64,000 nt of DNA, taken from the NCBI RefSeq assembly GCF_033473495.1, contig NC_088937.1, forward strand, positions 4,092,001 through 4,156,000, read 5' to 3'. This document shows, one piece after another, positions 32,473 through 43,833 of this stretch. The position numbers and the translations under genes are program-made. Under the pieces are notes generated by a model. That model saw only the letters and a program-made list of their open reading frames with translations. It was not told where the DNA came from and searched no databases. How positions within the stretch are numbered: position 1 is the first letter of the stretch; each line of letters opens with the position of its first letter. This DNA comes from Cercospora beticola. Taxonomy: Eukaryota > Ascomycota > Dothideomycetes > Mycosphaerellales > Mycosphaerellaceae.

Positions 32473-33896
32473 ATGGGCCTCTTTAGGTTCCGGTCGCCAA
32501 GACGAAAGTCCCTGATCGAACTCCTGTCTCTGGCTTTCGTCCTCGGGATCTTGTGGTATTTCTTCCACGGACCTCACCCCGAATATGATCGGCCAGCAGC
32601 CAGGTCCAAGAAGGAAGCCGGACAAGCACTGCCATGCTCACAACTGCCAGGAGCAAGTGACGTGATCGTCGCGTTGAAGACAAACACCGCCGAATTGGAA
32701 GAAAGGCTGCCAGTCCATTTTGACACCACGCTACAATGTTACCCGAATTACTTACTCTTCTCGGACTGGAAGGAGACATTCCAAGGCCATGACATTCGGG
32801 ACGCGTTGGTTTCTGTAGATCAAACTATCAAAGGCTCTCATCCTGACTTTGAGCTATGGCGAAGACTGCAGAAAGGTGGACCTGATTCTCTGGAAGACGA
32901 AGAAATGTGGGCATCAGAAGATACGACGCGGAAAGAAGACAAGTGGATGTGGCTACCGATGATCCAGAAGACCTTCGCCGAGCAGCCAGATCGGAAGTGG
33001 TATGTCTTTCTGGAGTCCGACACCTATATGTTGTGGGGTAATCTGCTCACCTGGCTCAATACTCTGGATCCGGAGAAACCACATTACATTGGTGCCCGCA
33101 AAGAAAGCCATACTTTGTCGTTTGCATTGGCTGGAGCTGGATTCGTGCTCTCACATGCAGCCGCCAAGGCTGCTGTTGATGTATTTGAGAAGAAGAAGCC
33201 TGTTTGGGAAGGACTCACAAAGGAAAGTCCGTCTGGTGATGAAGTTGTGGCAGGTATGATGGAAGCTGTGCAGGCCCCTTTGACTCCAGCTTGGCCCATC
33301 TTTCAGCGCCACAAACCAGCAGAAATTGACTACACCACGCACAGTGATGGGAGAAGGCTGTGGTGCTATCCTTCGATTTCGTACCATGGCCTGGTCGCGG
33401 CTGAGATTGCGGAGCTTTGGAAGTTCGAGCAGCAATGGCTCAAGGATAAGGTATTTTTCCTTCGGTTGATGTCTTGAGATATCGAGCTGACAGTTGCCAG
33501 CCAAACACAGTGATCCGCCACAGCGATGTCTTCAACTCCTACATCATGCCTCGCTTGTTGATCAGATCTGGTCGAGTTGATGACTGGGACAACTTGAGTG
33601 GCGACTTCTCCAACGGCACTCCGGCGGAATCCGTGGATCAATGTCGCGACATGTGCGTCGGCCGAATGGAGTGCGTGCAGTTTGCCTTCTCCAACGGCAC
33701 CTGTGAGTTCTCGCCAATCCCGAAAATGGGCATCCACCGAAGAGGAGTGCGTTCGAGGTGGATGCTCGCCAGAGCGAAGGACTTCGCCGACAAGATGGAA
33801 GCTTGCGCCGGCGATGAGATGTGGCTGTCTGTCAATGGCACTGTTCCGAGCGCGCCTCCACTGCCCACGCAAACAGCGTCCGACGAGTGGAGGTAG
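32473..33896 (+). CDS. Glycosyltransferase family 31-like type II membrane protein
   Basis: Two exons, 32473-33450 and 33501-33896 (457 aa); the 50-bp intron is in phase 0. Residues 12-29 (KSLIELLSLAFVLGILWY) form a signal anchor, as in Golgi enzymes. The lumenal part has a Fringe/GT31-like core: KWMWLPMIQKTF, then KWYVFLESDTYMLWGNL with an acidic ESD as the likely metal site, then HYIGARKES and FALAGAGFVLSHAAAK. The second exon carries a short Cys block (SVDQCRDMCVGRMECVQF, then GTCEF) resembling a PAN/apple module. The sugar and acceptor are unknown. ATG 32473 fits the anchor better than the upstream non-ATG frame opening at 32308. Confidence 0.82.
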
Positions 33897-34211
33897 AGCA
33901 CAACACTCTGTATCATCTGCGAAAACGGCTGGGCCTTGGCATCATCGCCCATGAAGTGAGCTTGACAATGCAGCCTCGACCGTTGAGCGTGAGCAACTGA
34001 AGCAAACCACCTCAGGCAGCAGCAGACGCATGGGAGCGGCCCGCTCGCACGTGAAGGCAAACAAGCGGCGGCACGCGTACACCAAGCAATCCAAAAAGCT
34101 ATTTCGATGCATGCAGCAGCTTCGTCCAGAAACTCCCCCAAAACCTCACCCGGAGTCCGAGCCGTCAATCAACAGTAGGTGCCGCGGGCATCGCCGACTC
34201 GGCCATCTACC
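33897..34211. other. Intergenic spacer
   Basis: 315 bp between the GT31-like stop and the BTB remnant. I looked for an N-terminal BTB piece here and see none. Confidence 0.4.
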
Positions 34212-34487
34212 ATGGCGGGACCAGCTAAATCACGTCTGTTGCCAAGCACTGGGGTAGTGACGGCCATTCCGAAGTGCGTTTCATTCCAGGCGCTGTTCAA
34301 GGAAGGATCTCTCAGCCAAGAGGAGGTCAGAGAGCAATTCGACAGGCTGCGAGGCGTCGTGGGTGGGATGGTAGAGAAGACAGGGCATTATTGCCGCTGT
34401 TGCGATGGCATGTACAACACTCCTGGGTGCAAGAATAGCCGTTGCTCCAGTCCTACAACGTCCACGACGTACTGGACCACAAGATAG
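34212..34487 (+). pseudogene. C-terminal remnant of a BTB-domain gene (copy 1)
   Basis: An open frame of 91 codons from the ATG at 34212. Its second half matches the C-terminal ends of the two BTB genes just downstream: EEVREQFDRLRG aligns with AEVREHFDRFRK of copy 2. A Cys-pair segment (HYCRCCDGMY) and a terminal TTYW align with the WICSKCDRIY and SKYW of copy 3. No BTB domain precedes it. It is therefore a truncated duplicate, or a gene that lost its first half. It could still be transcribed as a small protein, but there is no sign of a new function. Confidence 0.6.
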
Positions 34488-35026
34488 TGCAGCATCTGCC
34501 ATGCCTGCACTGGCAAGAGGGACCGCCTCTGCCTGGCTAACACCAGTGCCAGCGGACATGGATCGACGGAACATGATCAGCAGCATGACCATAGAAGTAG
34601 AGGCTTGAATGGTATGAAGACGCATTCGGGCGACGAGACAGCCAACTGCGTGCCATTCTACTCGATCTCGTCACGCACACATCTTCTCTCAATGGTAACC
34701 TCGCTACAATCGTACATATGATTCCTGGCGGCACATCTTGTCAAGCACATGTGACAATGCAGCTTTGGCCAGCGGGGGCTTTAGCTTCTGCAGCAAGACT
34801 AAAGCGGGTGGCGTGCATGTGACAGCAAACAAGTGCCTCGCGCTTCCTACCAAACAACTGGCTCAGCAGACATCTTGTGTCAGCACTTTCAAAAAAGCCC
34901 GACAAACACCCTCGCTCGCAGCTGAACCAATCCAAGGACCATCAACAACGTGCATCATCCCTTGACCACTCTCTCGCACAAAGCACACAGCGCAGACCTC
35001 ACGAGTCCACCGGCGCCGTCGCAGTC
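34488..35026. other. Spacer between BTB copies 1 and 2
   Basis: 539 bp without a gene. The last part is probably the promoter and leader of copy 2. Confidence 0.4.
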
Positions 35027-35746
35027 ATGCCTGATACGACTTCTTACCAGAACATCTTCAAGGATAAGGAGTACTCCGACATCATGATCAAGTTCTTGGG
35101 GCGTGAAATTCCCTGCCACAAGGTTGTCATCTGCACGCAATCGGAGTACTTTAAGAAGCTATGCGGAAAGGCGTCGTCCTTTGTCGAGAGCAAGCAGAAG
35201 GTCATCGAGCTGAAGGAAGATGACCCCGACGCTGTTGAAGGAATTATTTGACAGCTCTACTTCGGAAGTTATCTCTCCAACACCACACCCAAGGACAACA
35301 ACTGGAAATTTCATGCTGAGGTCGTCAAAGCGGCCAACAAGGTATGTGGTCTAGAGAGACGAACAGCGAGCTTATCATTGACGTTCAACCAGTACCTGAT
35401 CCCCAAAGCAGCACAAACGGCCTCTGCCGCCCGCATGAAGCTGCTCGATGGAGAGGACGATGCTCTGACCCAGAAGGCCGTCGAGTTGCAGAAGAAGCAT
35501 ATCAAGAATCTGTTGATCGAGCCACGATTCGTCGCTAGCCTGACGACAGCGGAGGTTCGCGAACACTTTGACAGATTTCGGAAGATGTTTGGGGGCTCTC
35601 TCGAGAGTCGTGGACCAGTGTGCAAGATCTGCGGGAGACTTTGTGAGGGCAACAAATACGGAAACTATGTTGTCTGTGACTGCACCGGCAATAGGGTGCG
35701 TGTGTCCGATGCGGACTACATCGTCATCTTTCCTACCAAGGAATGA
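35027..35746 (+). pseudogene. BTB/POZ-domain gene with in-frame TGA (copy 2)
   Basis: Two exons, 35027-35341 and 35393-35746, with a 51-bp intron at the same place as in copy 3. The BTB fold is clear: KEYSDIMIKFLGREIPCHKV, SEYFKKLCG, then KVIELKEDDPDAVEGII. At this point codon 75 (35249-35251) is TGA, after which the frame continues without a break (QLYFGSYLSN) to the natural end. The C-terminal part has two CxxC-type pairs (VCKICGRLC, VCDCTG) that might bind zinc. Without the TGA the product would be about 222 aa. The rest of the frame is clean, so the lesion is recent, an allele, or a sequence error. BTB-only proteins of this type are expanded in Dothideomycetes and have unknown roles. Confidence 0.75.
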
Positions 35747-36305
35747 AGTCGTTGCGTGGACCTGGTAAGAGCACAACTGTTCGAGGCGAGGTCTCGCGAT
35801 TTCGATAAGTGACAGTTGGCAGGGACTGGTTGGCTCAGCTGAGCATTACGTCTACAGTTCTTGCTTCACGAGAAGACAAGCCGGATGGGCGAATCATGAG
35901 TATGGCCTCGAGCAACAGATATCCTCTAGATAGGCCAGAATACAAGTATGCGTTTCTCTGATCTTTAGCAACGCGACTTACTGGTTGCTCTTGGAGGCGC
36001 AGGCTCAGCCGGTGAGTTCTAGCAGGTGAATGAGATCGCAACACGTCCAGCGGTGCCGGCCCGCCCGTGTGGTGAATGAGTGCAAAAGAATTGTCTAGTG
36101 CTTGCACCGACCGACTCGTCCCATCTGGAATTTCGGTCGACATACTCCCAGTGCAGCACAAAGGCTGCGACGCAAACATCGAAAGGCGCCCTTCAGCACC
36201 GACACTACTTCACTCCCCTCCTCTCCCTGCGGGCTCACCAACGCGCGCAGAGCGTGCGCCGTAAAGCTACTGCATCAACATATCTATAACACTCCAGTCA
36301 CCATC
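35747..36305. other. Spacer between BTB copies 2 and 3
   Basis: 559 bp; the last 130 bp are C-rich and fit a promoter and leader for copy 3. No remnants seen. Confidence 0.4.
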
Positions 36306-37145
36306 ATGGCGAATCGTTTGCCCACCACGCAAGCGCAAGCTGAAGCCCCAGCCGAGAAGAGTCTCAGCAAGACGCTGTACGACGACGAGAACTATTCCGA
36401 CGTTACCATTGAATACTCTGGTCGCCAGTACCACGGCCACAAAGCAGTCCTCTGCACCCGATCCGAATACTTTGACAGGCTCTGTGGGAGAAACTCTCAG
36501 TTCGCTGAGAGCACACGAAAGGTTATCAAGTTGGAGGAAGACGACGCGACTGCCGTCGAACGTATGATTGTCCACCTTTACGGCGGCCCCTACGTTCCCT
36601 CTACGATGAAGGACAACGAGTGGCAGTTCCACGCCGAGATCACTCGTGTTGCCGACAAGGTACGCTATTCATCCCTCTTGCGCGTGAAAATCGTCCTGTT
36701 GCTAATGAGTATCAGTACCTCGTCCCTGGATTGGAATCCAAGGCACTCGTCAAGTGCGTCGAACTCCTCGCCGCCATCGTCGAACCTAGTAAAGTGTGCG
36801 ACGCCGTCCTCGAAATCAAGAGCAAATTCAATGACATCGACGCCCTCACCAAGCAGGCCACGGCCATGGAAGAATCCCACATCGATGCCCTTCTGCAGCA
36901 TCCGCGATTTTGTAGAAGCTCTCAGCGAGGATGAGAAGAGCGAGCAGCTCTTAAAGGTGTCCGCGAAGCTCTCGATGGTGTCCGAGCAGCGCTCTGAGCT
37001 GTGCGATGCCATCCGCTGCCAGGTTGAGAAGAAGGGATGGATCTGCAGCAAGTGTGACCGCATCTACGAGTACCAAGTAACATGCGTGAAACCAGCGTGC
37101 AACGGTTCCACCAAGGCCTCAAAGTACTGGATTCCGATGAGGTAA
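36306..37145 (+). pseudogene. BTB/POZ-domain gene with a one-base frameshift (copy 3)
   Basis: Exons 36306-36659 and 36716-37145, with a 56-bp intron. The BTB domain is intact: YDDENYSDVTIEYSGRQYHG, then HKAVLCTRSEYFDRLCGRN and RMIVHLYGG. In exon 2 the frame runs to LLQHPRF and then shifts: the TTTT at 36908-36911 has one base more than needed. The frame continues one base later as VEALSEDEKSEQLLK and ends in a CxxC-bearing tail at 37145. Copy 2 has the matching PRFVASL without the extra base. As written, translation stops about 9 codons after the shift. It could be a disrupted gene or a homopolymer miscall; reads would tell. Confidence 0.75.
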
Positions 37146-38414
37146 ATCTGGCCTGAGATCTTTTCTACGGGACTGTTTGGTGCAGCAATTGGAGAGATAC
37201 AATGTCGGCGCTGTCCACTTTTGCGGCCCATGTTATAGCTTCACAGGCGAAAGGAATCGCTTTCGTACGCATTGGCAGAGAGATCGACGGAACATGAGCA
37301 CAGAAACAGAAACGAAAACTCGAAGCAGGATACTTCGGATCAAAGGAAGCGACTCGTATGGGCAGCGCGACGCGCCATAGAGTAGAGTTGAGGGCGAGTC
37401 TGTCAAGCGGACATATCCTATCAATGCGCAATACAAAATTCCTCTCTATCCATCTCCAGATACATCTCAGTCCCTAAAACGCATAGCACAACGACCGGAC
37501 ATGCTAATTACAGGCTTGATGCATCTTTCAGAGCTTCCTCTCGATCCTTGTATCTCGTACTTCGCTCTCGTGCAAGATTCTAAATCCTGACAGGGAACTT
37601 CTTCGTAGTCGTTGTTTGAGACTGAAAGGAATGCTAACGTGGTGCCACCATATTCAAGAAGGTGCAGGAGACATTCATTTTGGCAGGAATGCAAGGATGT
37701 AATCTCTGAGGACTACAGGGACATCGAGTCGTGGGGAAAGCTGACGTGAGATGGAAGCAGTATTGAACTAGGACTACGATCGTACAAGAGCAAGAGCGTT
37801 CATTGATTGATCTGAAAAGCAAGCGGCTTCGAAATATCTCTGCTAGATATGCAATGGACGAAGGAGTACGAGAGACATGTCACAAGATTATTAATCGCAT
37901 GCTGCTTCGACTTTATAGTTCGCGAATGCCGAGGGTATATGCGATACCATCGCAACATGGTGATGGTCATGATCAGGCTGTGTAAGAACCTGAACGCGGC
38001 TGCCAACCACTCGGCACTCTGATCCGTCTACCTTAGGTCACCGCATAAACCGCTTCAAGCTCTTCCCCAGATAGCCACGAGACAGCAAGAGCTTGTCAAC
38101 ATGTCAACCAATCGTACCGCCACTTGTGAAGCTTATCCTTGCCAAAACATGAACTCTATTGAGTCTTGAGTTTCAAAACCCATCATGATGATGAGTGATG
38201 GGTGCTCGTTACGGCCGATCGTAGACGCAGACCATAATAAGCACTATTGAATCTTCTGGTCTCGCTATCGGTGAGGTGATACCGGCTGTGTATCAATGCC
38301 GAAGGCCGAGCATGTCTAGGAGTATGTATACGGCGCGGTCCAACGAAACCGCAGGAAGCTAAATTGTATCCCAGTTTACAAGTCTTGTGGTATCGGCCCA
38401 GAAAACCTCCAAAC
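37146..38414. other. Intergenic, nothing recognised
   Basis: 1.27 kb of fairly AT-rich sequence with only short ORFs on both strands. No repeat, RNA gene or BTB remnant found. The last part is the methyltransferase promoter. Confidence 0.45.
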
Positions 38415-39472
38415 ATGGCAGCCACTGCAGTAGGTGACAACTCTTGAAGCGCTGATTTCTAGATAATCCCGTTCACTGACCGTTGTCAGGAACAAACCGG
38501 TGTCAAGGTTGGCGGAGGCCAACGAAGTTTCCATCAAGATTCCGAGGCGCCGTATATGCTGCCAAATGAGTACGCTTCCTCACTGGACACTTTCGCAAAT
38601 GCGATCGAGCTGAGGCGTTCTGTAGCTCCGCGGAACACGCTCGTCTCGAACGACAGTCAAGAGTCTTGTCCGCACTCATGAACCACAAAATTCCTCATGC
38701 ACCGCTTGACCCAAACAAGACGCAACGCCTGCTCGATATCGGCTGCGGTACAGGCTATGTGACCAAGACCTTGGCGGACAAATTCCCAAATGCCCAAGTC
38801 TACGGCGTAGACCTCACTCCCGTCCCACAAATCCGAGAATATCCTCCCAACGTGCGATTCCTGCAAGGAAACATCGTGACCCAATCCCCAGCAGAATGGA
38901 AACCTCTTAATAGCGACGCCAGCTTGACCGAGCACGAGAATGTCTTCGACCTATGCTTCGAAAGACTTTGCGTGAATACAGTTCCAGACGCTCCAGGTTT
39001 CCTCAAACGAGAATTTCATCTCCTCAAACCCGGAGGCTGGATCGAAATGCACGAGCTCGGTAGACCAACAGTTCTCAGGGATGGCTCCAAAGCATCTCAG
39101 ATGGACGTAATAGAAAAAATAGAGGATCTCTACTCAGAAAAGACCGGCGCGGTAATGCGACCCGGCGACTTGGCAGCAGACTGGATGCGGGAAGTCGGTT
39201 TCATCAACGTACAAACTCATGAGTATTTATGGCCAATCGATATTGCTGGTGCAAGCCCAGAGCTCCGAGCGGAATTGAGCGATATTGCGGATGGCACCCT
39301 CGCTCGGGATCAGGTGGATGTTGTGACAAGCATAATTACGCGGATGAATATGCGAGGTGTGCTAGACGACGCTGAAGCCAGCGCCATGATCGAGGACACC
39401 AGAGCATTTTATCTTTCAGATGTTCAGAAGTATTATAGGTTTATTGTAACTATTGGTCAGAAGCCGGAATAG
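38415..39472 (+). CDS. SAM-dependent methyltransferase (class I, LaeA-like group)
   Basis: Three exons: 38415-38429, 38490-38569, 38626-39472 (313 aa). The introns are 60 and 56 bp (phases 0 and 2). The joins restore the family opening SEAPYMLPND followed by ERQSRVLSAL, which is the typical start of fungal LaeA-like and secondary-metabolism methyltransferases. Motif I is LLDIGCGTGYVTK, the acidic loop is VYGVDLTP, NVRFLQGNI follows, and LLKPGGWIEMHELG marks the next strands. The substrate is unknown; members methylate small metabolites or proteins. A frame starting with TTG at 38666 would lack the conserved opening. No other biosynthetic genes adjoin it. Confidence 0.82.
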
Positions 39473-39568
39473 GAGCTCGAACTTGGTCGAGTTGGGAATG
39501 GAAATCGTTATCTCTGGATCTTTAAACGAAACAGGCCGGGGCATGATGTTTCATTCATGCTTGAAGTC

Positions 39569-42162
39569 TCAATTGATGCAGAAAAGACCTCGAAGTCGTT
39601 TTCCCAGATTATGCTTCTTCTTAGTGTTGTCGCCGCCAGCTGCATCGTGCTCTTTTGATTGGTGATCTGCTTGGCCATGTACTCCGTCCTTCTCCAGTTC
39701 TTCTGCTGCGAGCACAGCAGCTTGTCGATTGCGTCCAATACGCTCCCAAGCGCTCTCTTGTTGGACGGGCGTGCTGGCCAACTCATCATGGTGCCGGTGC
39801 GGCGGAACGTATCTATCATCGATACGAGACTCAGGATGGACTTCTGAATAGCCTAGATGCATCTCACTCTGCAATTGCTGATCCATGTTCACTGATCTGT
39901 CGATGGACGATTCGTGCTGATCATTCCTGGCCGTGGAGTAGCTGTACTGTGACGTGACCAATGCCTCACGCGGCTCGTATGGACTCCTCTCAGCCATTTG
40001 GACACAGACGGGATGCTTACAAAGTAGACGTTAGTGTCCACAAACCCGCCAGGTCTATTGCATCGTTCATGCTTTCGTTGTGGCAACAATGGACACCACT
40101 TCGCCGCCTTTAGTTTGGCTGCCGCTGTCAAGGCTTCTTTGTTCGAGATCCCGCATTCCACGACCTTCAATGGCGCCAAGTAAGCGTATTTCTTTGTCCA
40201 ATTTCCTGCAGCCCGGAGCGTGCTACCCTGTTGGTACTTTTGTGTACGTACCTCGCATCCTGCCCTTAAGGTTCTTTCTGAATCGCATAGCCAACACCAG
40301 CGCCGTTGCGAGACAGCAAGCCAAGATGACGTATACGATGATAGCAGTAGGGCCATCGGCTCGCCAGCTCCATTTCGATTTTGGCTTTTCAAACAGACAA
40401 GACCGTTTGGACTCTAGGTCGCCATTGATGGCAGATATGCAGATTTCCGGTATTTGTGTAGCAACAGTGGAGTCGATAGCCACGACTGTGCTTCGGTCAT
40501 AGATGACAATATCATCAGAGTGATGGTCGACATAAGCTAGAAATCCAGCCCAGTGGTCATCAGCCTCCCATGTGAGATGCACGGCAGTCTCATTCACGAT
40601 CTCTGACCGTAGCTGCGATGGTGCCTGCGGCGCTTGAGTCGTGCCAGGCCTCACCGGCCGGCCGAATGTGAATAGACTGCCTCCCTCGGGGTCTGTCCAG
40701 ATAGAAACAGACACGTCCAAAATAAAGCCAATGATGCTGTATTGCCCAGACTCCAGCCCTTCGAGCTTGGCAGACTGTTTCCGAGTTCCGGCATGCAGTT
40801 GAAGATTGTTTCGCATTCTGTTTGCATACGCCACATCATACTGGGTGATGTTCCATTCATCCGCATCTTTCGGAGGTGACCAGCTCACTTCGAAACCCAA
40901 AGCAGTTGGTTTGGTGCGCACGTTCCTAGGAGGTGGCCCAGTTCTTCTATCCGATACGGCGGTGACAGATTCACTCGACCACTCCCCGCAACGCTGTCCT
41001 AAGCAGGATCGGACCTGATATTCGTATTGAATACCAGCATGCGGAAGAATGGTATCTGACCGGTTCATGCCAACTCCGTATTCGGTGATCCAATCCTCGT
41101 CGCCGCTGCGTCGTCGTACGTTGAAGTCTGGGATGCCAAACGGTCTGTCCCAAGTGACAGTGATACCCATCGAGCTTCCAAAGGCTTTGATGTTAGTTGG
41201 TGGATCGACAGCACGATCCGTCCACGTATCGGGAATCTGAACAGGCTGCTGGCCGATGGCGTAGTGGTCGATGAAAGCTTGTGAAAACGCATGCGCGATT
41301 TGATACGCTCCAAGGTCGTTCGGATGAAGTCCATCGACCGTCGAGGTGCAGTTGCGGTTGGGGCCACAAGTGTACACTCCGGCAACGTCCGCGTAATGCA
41401 CTGGTGAGTCTACCGTGCTCCAGGATGAATATGTAGCATTGAGAAGTTCGTTGTATGCTGATGTCCGTGCTTCGAGGTCTGCATCGGCCAGTTGCTCGTG
41501 AACTACGTTGCCGATGATGAACTTCGTGTTAGCTCTGTTGGCGCGTGCCTTGTCCACAATAGTCTTGATCCTCTCGAGCAGTTCTTCGGGCCTGGCACCG
41601 CCCCATGACAAGTCGTTGAAGCCCAGTAGAATGAGAAGCATTTCCGGTTCGAACTCCTCGACGCGGGCCAGTATAAGACCCTGGACCCGCTCGGCCTTCT
41701 CGCCAGAAGTCGCGAAGTGGTGTGCGTCAAAGTCGGACGGGACTTCCTTGGCATAGCCCCATTCAATTCTAGGGAACTCGTCAAGAACCTCTAGCCCCTG
41801 CGCCGGAAGCTCCATCAGTCGTGGTGGCTGTGGAGGATGGTTAGGCATGGGCGCGCAGACACCTGAAATGTCAGTGATTTGTCGACGGCGCTGGAGGTAT
41901 CGCGCTTACCAGTGTAAGGGCCAACGAAATTGAAAGGTGTGTTGGTCGACTTGAGCCATTCCCAGAGTCGGAATCTCCAGGTGGTATCTGCTTCGAAACC
42001 ATGGGTGATGCTATCACCGACAAGCATCATCTTGAGTGGCGCGGCATCCTGCTTCTTGGACAGACTGTTCCTCATTGTCTCAGGCGCCACGTGCTCGGCA
42101 TTCTGCATGGCGAAAGCTATCGCGATGCTTGCAGCAACGCCCAGCAACTTTGAGACCCCCAT
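39569..42162 (-). CDS. Secreted/membrane SGNH (GDSL) hydrolase with FN3 domains and TM tail
   Basis: Four exons on the minus strand: 41910-42162, 40252-41862, 40021-40205, 39569-39946 (808 aa). The introns are 47, 46 and 74 bp; all joins keep frame. Order of parts: signal peptide (residues 1-20); SGNH block I, LMLVGDSITHG-like (seen as MMLVGDSITHGFEA); block III, LLGFNDLSWGG; block V, DGLHPNDLGAYQI with the Asp and His of the triad. Two or three fibronectin type III-like repeats follow (PPTNIKAFGSSMGITVTWDR, PPPRNVRTKPTALGFEVSW, and a third ending VHLTWEADD). A single TM helix near residue 615 (AIIVYVILACCLATALVLAM) precedes a cytoplasmic tail of roughly 170 residues. The catalytic side should face outside and may be an esterase on cell-wall or plant carbohydrate (inference). 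The third exon is supported only by frame and splice sites. Confidence 0.78.
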
Positions 42163-43833
42163 CGCTTATGAAATTTCTAGATGAGCATAGTCAGTAAGTC
42201 AGTGCAGAGATGATGTACAAATGGTGCGAAAGCAGCAATTCCTCAGGAGATGTGCTGACCAGGTCCTGGATCTAGCACGCCAAGCAGAGGAAGTTGAATC
42301 GCCGAGGCAGGCGCTGGAAGAAACCTAGTTTTCACAGAGAGGCGGCAGGCCTGTGCCACAGTACGGTCGCACGCCGCACGCAGATCTCTTCGTTTTTGAA
42401 GGATCCATTCTGGTCATATTCGCGTATAAGGAGGGAGCACACAAGCATCCTCGCAGCTCATCGTGAGCGCAATGAGACGGCGCGTTCTGGCCTGCTCGCC
42501 ATCTCTTCGGCTGTGCGGCGAGGGCCGTGCTGGTGAAAGCGTGAATAGCAGTGCGCATGTTGAGCACGACACTTGGGTGGACTTTGCTGGCTTGACCGCA
42601 GAGACCTAGCTTGAACACGCGAGCGAAGATTGGGGAGGTGAAAAGTCACAGGTGAAGTTGAAGAGCGGACCGGGTTCTTATGTTGTGCTACTCATGGCCG
42701 CAGGGATGGCTCGGACCTACTTCCTGCCTCCGTTAAACGAGGTATACGAGTTGTTGATCGCTCAACCGTCACTCCCAAACAGCTGCTCATCCCAAGACTT
42801 CCATATAAATACCTCCATCACGCCCGCGTGGATGTAGAACTCGTGTCCACAAGGCCCTTACGCAACCTCTGACACCCGCGACAATCGGTACCAGCACCAG
42901 CTCAGTCGTGCAGGCATGCGCCTGTGAAGCGCTGGAGACGCAGAGGATACAATGCGACGGTAGTCATCCAGATGGAGTCCATGAAGCCAGCCGGATCTCG
43001 AAGCCTCTCACTATTTCATCACAAACACTTGTTGAAGTTGCCAAGGCGAGTGTTACTTCCCCTTTAGGACAGGCGCATCTGGCTGCACATCCTTCGTCTT
43101 CACCATCGGACCCGTAATCTGGTCGCGTTTGACAGCAAAGACCCGTCTCCGCATAGAACGGCTATTGTAGGAGGTGGGAGCTTCGCACAGCCTGGCTTGG
43201 CGGACGACTTGGACCACTGGAGCTTATCCGCAGCCCTCGTTCAGTGCCACGCGAGATTCTGTGCTTAAGTACATCAGGCTTCCAGCATCTGGATCCACGG
43301 CAGGTTGGTGCCAATCAGCGATCCATCACACTATCACGCGATGTATGCCACGCGCTTGTGGCGGAAGCCCATGCAATAATGAAGGCAACCTCGAGCGAAG
43401 TCTAGATGGCACTTTGAACTCTACGAGCGAAAAGGACGCAGCCCTATAACACCTTGCCGCGTCTTGCCCGTAGGATCCATCTGTCGTAAGCTGCTATAAA
43501 TTGCGCAACACAGCGCTTTGCTTCCAGCGTCGCGGAGCTGTGTCCAGTTGGGCCAGATCCACACCTTCTGATTCGTCGGCTGTTTGAACGCATGTTTCGC
43601 GCCCGAAATTGTCAGTGACCGCGGACGCGAAATTGTTGATTGTTTCGTGCTGAGCAAGACCATTTACCCGGCTGTTCTGACACGTTGTCATGAATCAGTA
43701 GTCACTTCTTAGACGAGCTGCACGCCTTAAAGACTTGCGGTCTGAGCACTGAAGAACCTGGCACAAGTTCAGCATTTCCCTCGTCCTGCGACATCTCCGA
43801 CTTGCCAGAACAGAACACCGAATACTCATCACA
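42163..43833. other. Intergenic, promoters of the SGNH and MDR genes
   Basis: 1.67 kb between divergent genes. Many short ORFs, none protein-like. No repeat or RNA gene seen. Confidence 0.45.

Noticed and set aside
35249..35251. Programmed stop-codon readthrough
   Set aside because: The context TGA-CAG does not match the UGA-CUA motif known to promote readthrough, and the neighbouring copies are also damaged.
39889..40392. 167-codon minus-strand frame as a separate gene
   Set aside because: Only 40021-40205 of it is protein-like, and that part is exon 3 of the SGNH hydrolase gene.
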